A stretch of 64,000 nt of DNA, taken from positions 8,866,001 to 8,930,000 of the forward strand of contig NC_068567.1 of the NCBI RefSeq assembly GCF_025698545.1, in the 5' to 3' direction. Below the pieces are notes generated by a model. The model was not told where the DNA came from and did not search any database. It saw nothing but the letters and a program-made list of their open reading frames with translations. Below, in pieces: positions 60,701-64,000 of this stretch (positions are counted from its first letter, which is position 1; every line of letters begins with the position of its first letter). Made by a program: the position numbers and the translations under genes. Source of the stretch: Gossypium raimondii. Lineage: Eukaryota; Streptophyta; Magnoliopsida; Malvales; Malvaceae.

Positions 60701-62932
60701 GTAGATATTATTCACCCTATAGTTGGATAGTATAATGCATAGAGCTAACAGGACAAAGGATTGACCATGATCTTTTTGTAGCTAAAAATTAAAAAAAACA
60801 AGATATTACTCAATAATCTACAATTGAGTAATGCCCAAAGTAACTTTAACTAAAATGGTTGAAATGCTAGTTGCACTTTGAAATTAAAGGCCTAAAATCC
60901 AAAAAGAAGAAGAAAATCCAAACAAATAAGAAATCTTGTTGAATCGACCACAAAAAGGTGAGATATATAGCACTTAGCAAAGAAAATGTCCGACAGAAAT
61001 CAAAACACTAACAGATTGCATATTACCAACATGACAGCAGAATTACCAACACATATGGCACAAAATGAACTTTATAAAGGCATCCTAGTGATCAAAAAGC
61101 TACTACCCCATACATGCAGGGGTGTAGAGAGGGGGAGGGAACCCCCCCCCCAACCCAAAAAAAAAAAATTTGGCCTCATCCCAGCGTACACGACCACTAA
61201 CGATACCAGTAGGAATTTAACTAACATAGCTCCTTTTCCCAAGTCACTCGGTTCATAACAAAAAGCTCCACCTTGTATATTATGAAAATAATCAATCTTT
61301 CAATAATCTAGAATAAAGTATTTTTTCCACAGCAATCAATTTACTTCCCAGCAGCATATTTCAAGACTGTTTTGAATTTCAGAAGGCCACATTTTATACA
61401 TACTCAACTTTAGAAAATCAATCTACAATAGATTTTGTTCAAGTTAAAATATTCCCCATAGTCATTTTACTGCACCATAGGTACTCTCTGTATTTTAAAT
61501 ATGGTGCAACAGTTATCCCAATAAGCTTGGTTTATTATGGAAACTTCAAATCAACATTACTGAATGATCCTTGTTATCAAAGATAAAGATATATCAAAGA
61601 CAATAACTGACAATTAATTAGAAAAGAAAAAACATTACATGTTCTTTGCTACTCCAAAAGCTACAAATACAATTGGTCCCACACAAATGGCTTCATTTGA
61701 AACATTTTTCTCCATATGGTAAGTATGTTTCGCATCCACAATATGATAAGATGCTAATCTACTAACCTCATCACCTCGTCCTTGAGCATTCTGATCCATG
61801 GTTGTCAGTTCTTGATGTGATGAGAATTGAACATACACATTCCTCCCCCTGGACCATTACAAACTCATGCAAAAGATTTGGAAACAAGGAACCCAAGAAA
61901 AAGCAAATAAAATACTTTTATACCTGATAGTTGGTTGAACATTAGTGTAGAACTGCATTGCATTGATGGCTGAAGGAATATCTTGCATTTGGAGAAGAGC
62001 CTAAACGATAAATATATTCATCATAGGTACAGGTAAAGTTTCAAGTTCAAACAGCTAAATCTATCACGAGCAAACTAAAAACCTGATTCTTTGCACGGAG
62101 CATTACAAGCTTTGTTATCACTCCAAATGGCTGGAAAAGTTGAAGCAAATCATTCTGAAACAAACAAAAGGAGATATGTCAGATGTATATGTAAATCATT
62201 GAAGAATATGCAGTGCAATTACACTTAATAAAAACCTATGCATTTTCATTGCAGCCTATTTTACATGGACTCAAGTATAGGCATCCAGTATGGGAATGTC
62301 TAAGGGTCTAATTCGTTATTTGCTCAACCTTTTAGGCTAACAAAGTCACTAAAAGGTGACCAAAAGCAAGATACAAGTTTATAGATACATCTTATGAAAA
62401 CGTAACTGAAAATATAATTTATTATATAAATAATCTTTCTATATTTACCCTTATGTCAATAAGACCAATGATTTCTTTCCATCTTCAAGCCACAAATCTT
62501 AGCCCTTTCCAGTCAGTTTATTTCTATTATCCAAGTTTGATTTGCTTGAGGAAAATAAGGCAAATCGATACTGCAACCAGATCGTCCGACACATATCATG
62601 AACATATTGTCATGTTTTGTCAAGATGGTAGACTTGGCTGGAAGTGCCGAATCTATGTAACACTTAAAATCGTAATTCTCTACAGAAATTCATAAGTGCA
62701 CAATAATTTTTAACCTTTTTACATTTAGTTCAAAATAAAGTATTACTCGTTTGCCTTATTGAAAGCATACACTCCAAAAATAATCATGATCAGTCAAAAA
62801 GACAACATTGTGATTACTCAGTAGAAGTTAGCAGTAAAGGGAACGAGTAAACTGTAAAAGGAAAAGAGGCTTTACTTCAGAAATTTCATGGCCAACGTTG
62901 CGAACATGAATGACTTTAGAAGCTTCCGCCAT
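57779..62932 (-). CDS. PTB3: Polypyrimidine tract-binding protein homologue 3, 14 coding exons, 438 aa
   Basis: An RNA-binding regulator of alternative splicing, nuclear and cytoplasmic. Exons (minus): 62932-62876, 62154-62083, 62000-61924, 61848-61767, 60391-60268, 59993-59929, 59822-59773, 59602-59561, 59466-59415, 59292-59268, 59137-59124, 58640-58533, 58448-58305, 58183-57779. All coding introns fit GT-AG and all phases agree, giving 438 aa, close to the 432 aa I recall for Arabidopsis PTB3. There are four RRM domains: residues 6-72 ('VIHVRNVGHEISE'), 97-175 ('ILLVTIHHMLYP'), 246-316 ('TVLVSNLN', 'GNIVRIKLLRNK') and 357-430 ('MVHLSTLPQDVTEEE'). The linker has 'AAAIAAAFGGGLPPGISG'. Exon 11 is only 14 nt. 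The ATG at 62932 is preceded by a 10 nt leader and a splice acceptor. No breaks are seen and the gene looks functional. Confidence 0.95.
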
Positions 62933-62942
62933 TTGCAAGGAC

Positions 62943-63429
62943 CTGTAACAAACTCAAAACACTATCAATTATCTTTTATTCATCAACTTTCCTATCAAAA
63001 AATTAATAAAACAATGCATTTCTATCCAAAGTACAAGCAAAAGAAAATACACAAATTTCTCACTAAAATTAAGCATCTAACAGTCAAATCATACGTATTA
63101 AATGCGAAATAATTAGAAAAAAACCAATAAATCAATGTGTTTTTTGTTTCTAAATACCAGAAAGATTGTGAAAGTAAAAAGCATAAAAAAATAACAGAAA
63201 CTCTGTTGGATTGCTAAGAAATCAGAAGAAAGGGAAAAGAAAATTTTAAAATAAAAAAAGACGGAGGCTTTTAAGTTTTAAGTTCGAATCTGAAGAGGAG
63301 AGAAAGTAAAATGCAAAAATCTAGATTTATTAGTATTGAATGTTCGGTTCTGGAAACAAAAGAGACCGTTATATTTTAGTTAAAAGGAAAAAAGCACAGT
63401 GAGATCAGAGAGAAAGAGAGAGAACTTGC
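62943..63429 (-). other. Probable GC-AG intron in the PTB3 5' UTR
   Basis: The acceptor TTACAG|GTCC lies 10 nt before the ATG. Upstream, the only fitting donor next to the CT-rich leader is CTCAG|GCAAGT (intron starts at 63429), which matches the strict consensus of GC-AG introns (AG|GCAAGT). Length 487 bp. A GT donor elsewhere in the leader cannot be excluded. Confidence 0.55.
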
Positions 63430-63560
63430 CTGAGAAAGAGAGGGAAAGAGAAAGGAAAATTGGAGAGAAAGTGGAGGGAAAGGAAAGGAAAGAATCGAAG
63501 AGGAGAAGAGAAGAGAGGGAATCAGAGAGAGGTTGAGAGAGTGTTTGTTCGCATGTTTTT
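63430..63560 (-). other. CT-rich 5' UTR exon of the PTB3 gene
   Basis: The minus strand is almost pure C/T (repeated CTCTCTCTTTC and CCTTTCC), typical of plant leaders. Because PTB proteins bind CU-rich RNA, this leader is also a candidate autoregulatory site; that is inference. Confidence 0.5.
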
Positions 63561-64000
63561 ATTTTTGCCCTATCCTCTTTCCTCTTTTCCACTTTCCTCT
63601 TTTCGCCCTAATCCCCCCTTCTCTTCCCTCCCCGGCCCACCCCTATTCTAAATTGAAGTTTTAAATCATACCCTAATTTGTAATTTTTCGAACTACATAT
63701 ATAATGATAACTTTAAAATAAAGTGAAATTGAGTGCATTGTTTTTTCATATAAATGCATTTAAATTGATTTTCAAAAAAATTATCCTTGTAAAATATATG
63801 TTGTGTGTTTACTTCATGGAATGTGTTATGCCTTTACTTAGCTTAGACACATGGCAATATGAGAAATGACGTTGCAAGCACCCATGGACGATCCTCCACC
63901 TTGTATCTTTAGTGGTGACCAATAACCAATCACGCGCATACTTCTTGCCACCTATAAGGAGGTCACCCGTTGTTGGATTCCCCATGGGGACCATTAAGAG
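63561..64000. other. Promoter region of PTB3 and window end
   Basis: 63561-63650 continues CT/GA-biased, then AT-rich sequence. From about 63800 to the end the composition changes and a minus-strand 61 aa frame (63809-63994) of unknown type appears; it could be the edge of another repeat. Confidence 0.35.

Noticed and set aside
60986..61258. 90 aa plus-strand frame
   Set aside because: It lies in intron 4 of PTB3 across poly-C and poly-A runs; no family resemblance.

Overview
The window is nuclear DNA of a flowering plant. The evidence is GT-AG introns in plant gene families (DUF3511, AP2/ERF, plant-type DHHC S-acyltransferase, PTB3-like protein), an AT-rich intergenic background with many MITE-like elements, a Tat/Ogre-type Ty3/Gypsy retrotransposon and a decayed insertion of chloroplast inverted-repeat DNA. 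The retroelement's first ORF is of the DUF7745 type I associate with cotton and relatives, so Malvaceae (Gossypium) is my best guess. That identification rests on memory, not on a search.

Layout: 0-0.7 kb holds a small DUF3511 gene. 3.0-5.3 kb is a 5'-truncated, decayed LINE. 7-9 kb holds short dispersed repeats. 9.08-25.99 kb is one almost complete Tat/Ogre-like element on the minus strand with 2.4 kb LTRs, a 5 bp target duplication, PBS, polypurine tract, an extra 5' ORF (DUF7745 plus coiled coil), gag-protease, a frame-preserving intron, RT-RNaseH-second RNaseH-integrase, and a tandem-repeat array in the 3' untranslated part. Its genes are broken by stops and frameshifts. 26.8-31.9 kb is an intact five-exon DHHC protein S-acyltransferase gene (plus strand). 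34.7-38.5 kb holds a foldback element and a decayed Ty1/Copia end. 38.56-43.06 kb is a nuclear copy of plastid DNA (rps12 exon 2, trnV-GAC, rrn16, part of the trnI-GAU intron) full of C-to-T and G-to-A changes. 46.9-48.15 kb is an AP2/ERF transcription factor gene (minus strand) with an unclear 5' end. 50.0 kb has a LINE RNase H relic. 53.7-54.4 kb is a broken copy of an acetylglutamate kinase gene. 54.7-56.2 kb is a large inverted repeat. 57.8-63.5 kb is a complete PTB3-like splicing-factor gene (minus strand) with 14 coding exons, one only 14 nt long, and a probable GC-AG intron in its 5' UTR.

The host genes do not form a cluster or pathway: they are ordinary single genes separated by transposable elements. 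I found no new multi-gene system. The items most worth a second look are the fully structured Tat/Ogre element (extra ORF, intron and 3' array), the large hairpin-forming inverted repeat, the acetylglutamate kinase relic, the PTB3 microexon and GC-AG intron, and the missing ATG of the ERF gene.
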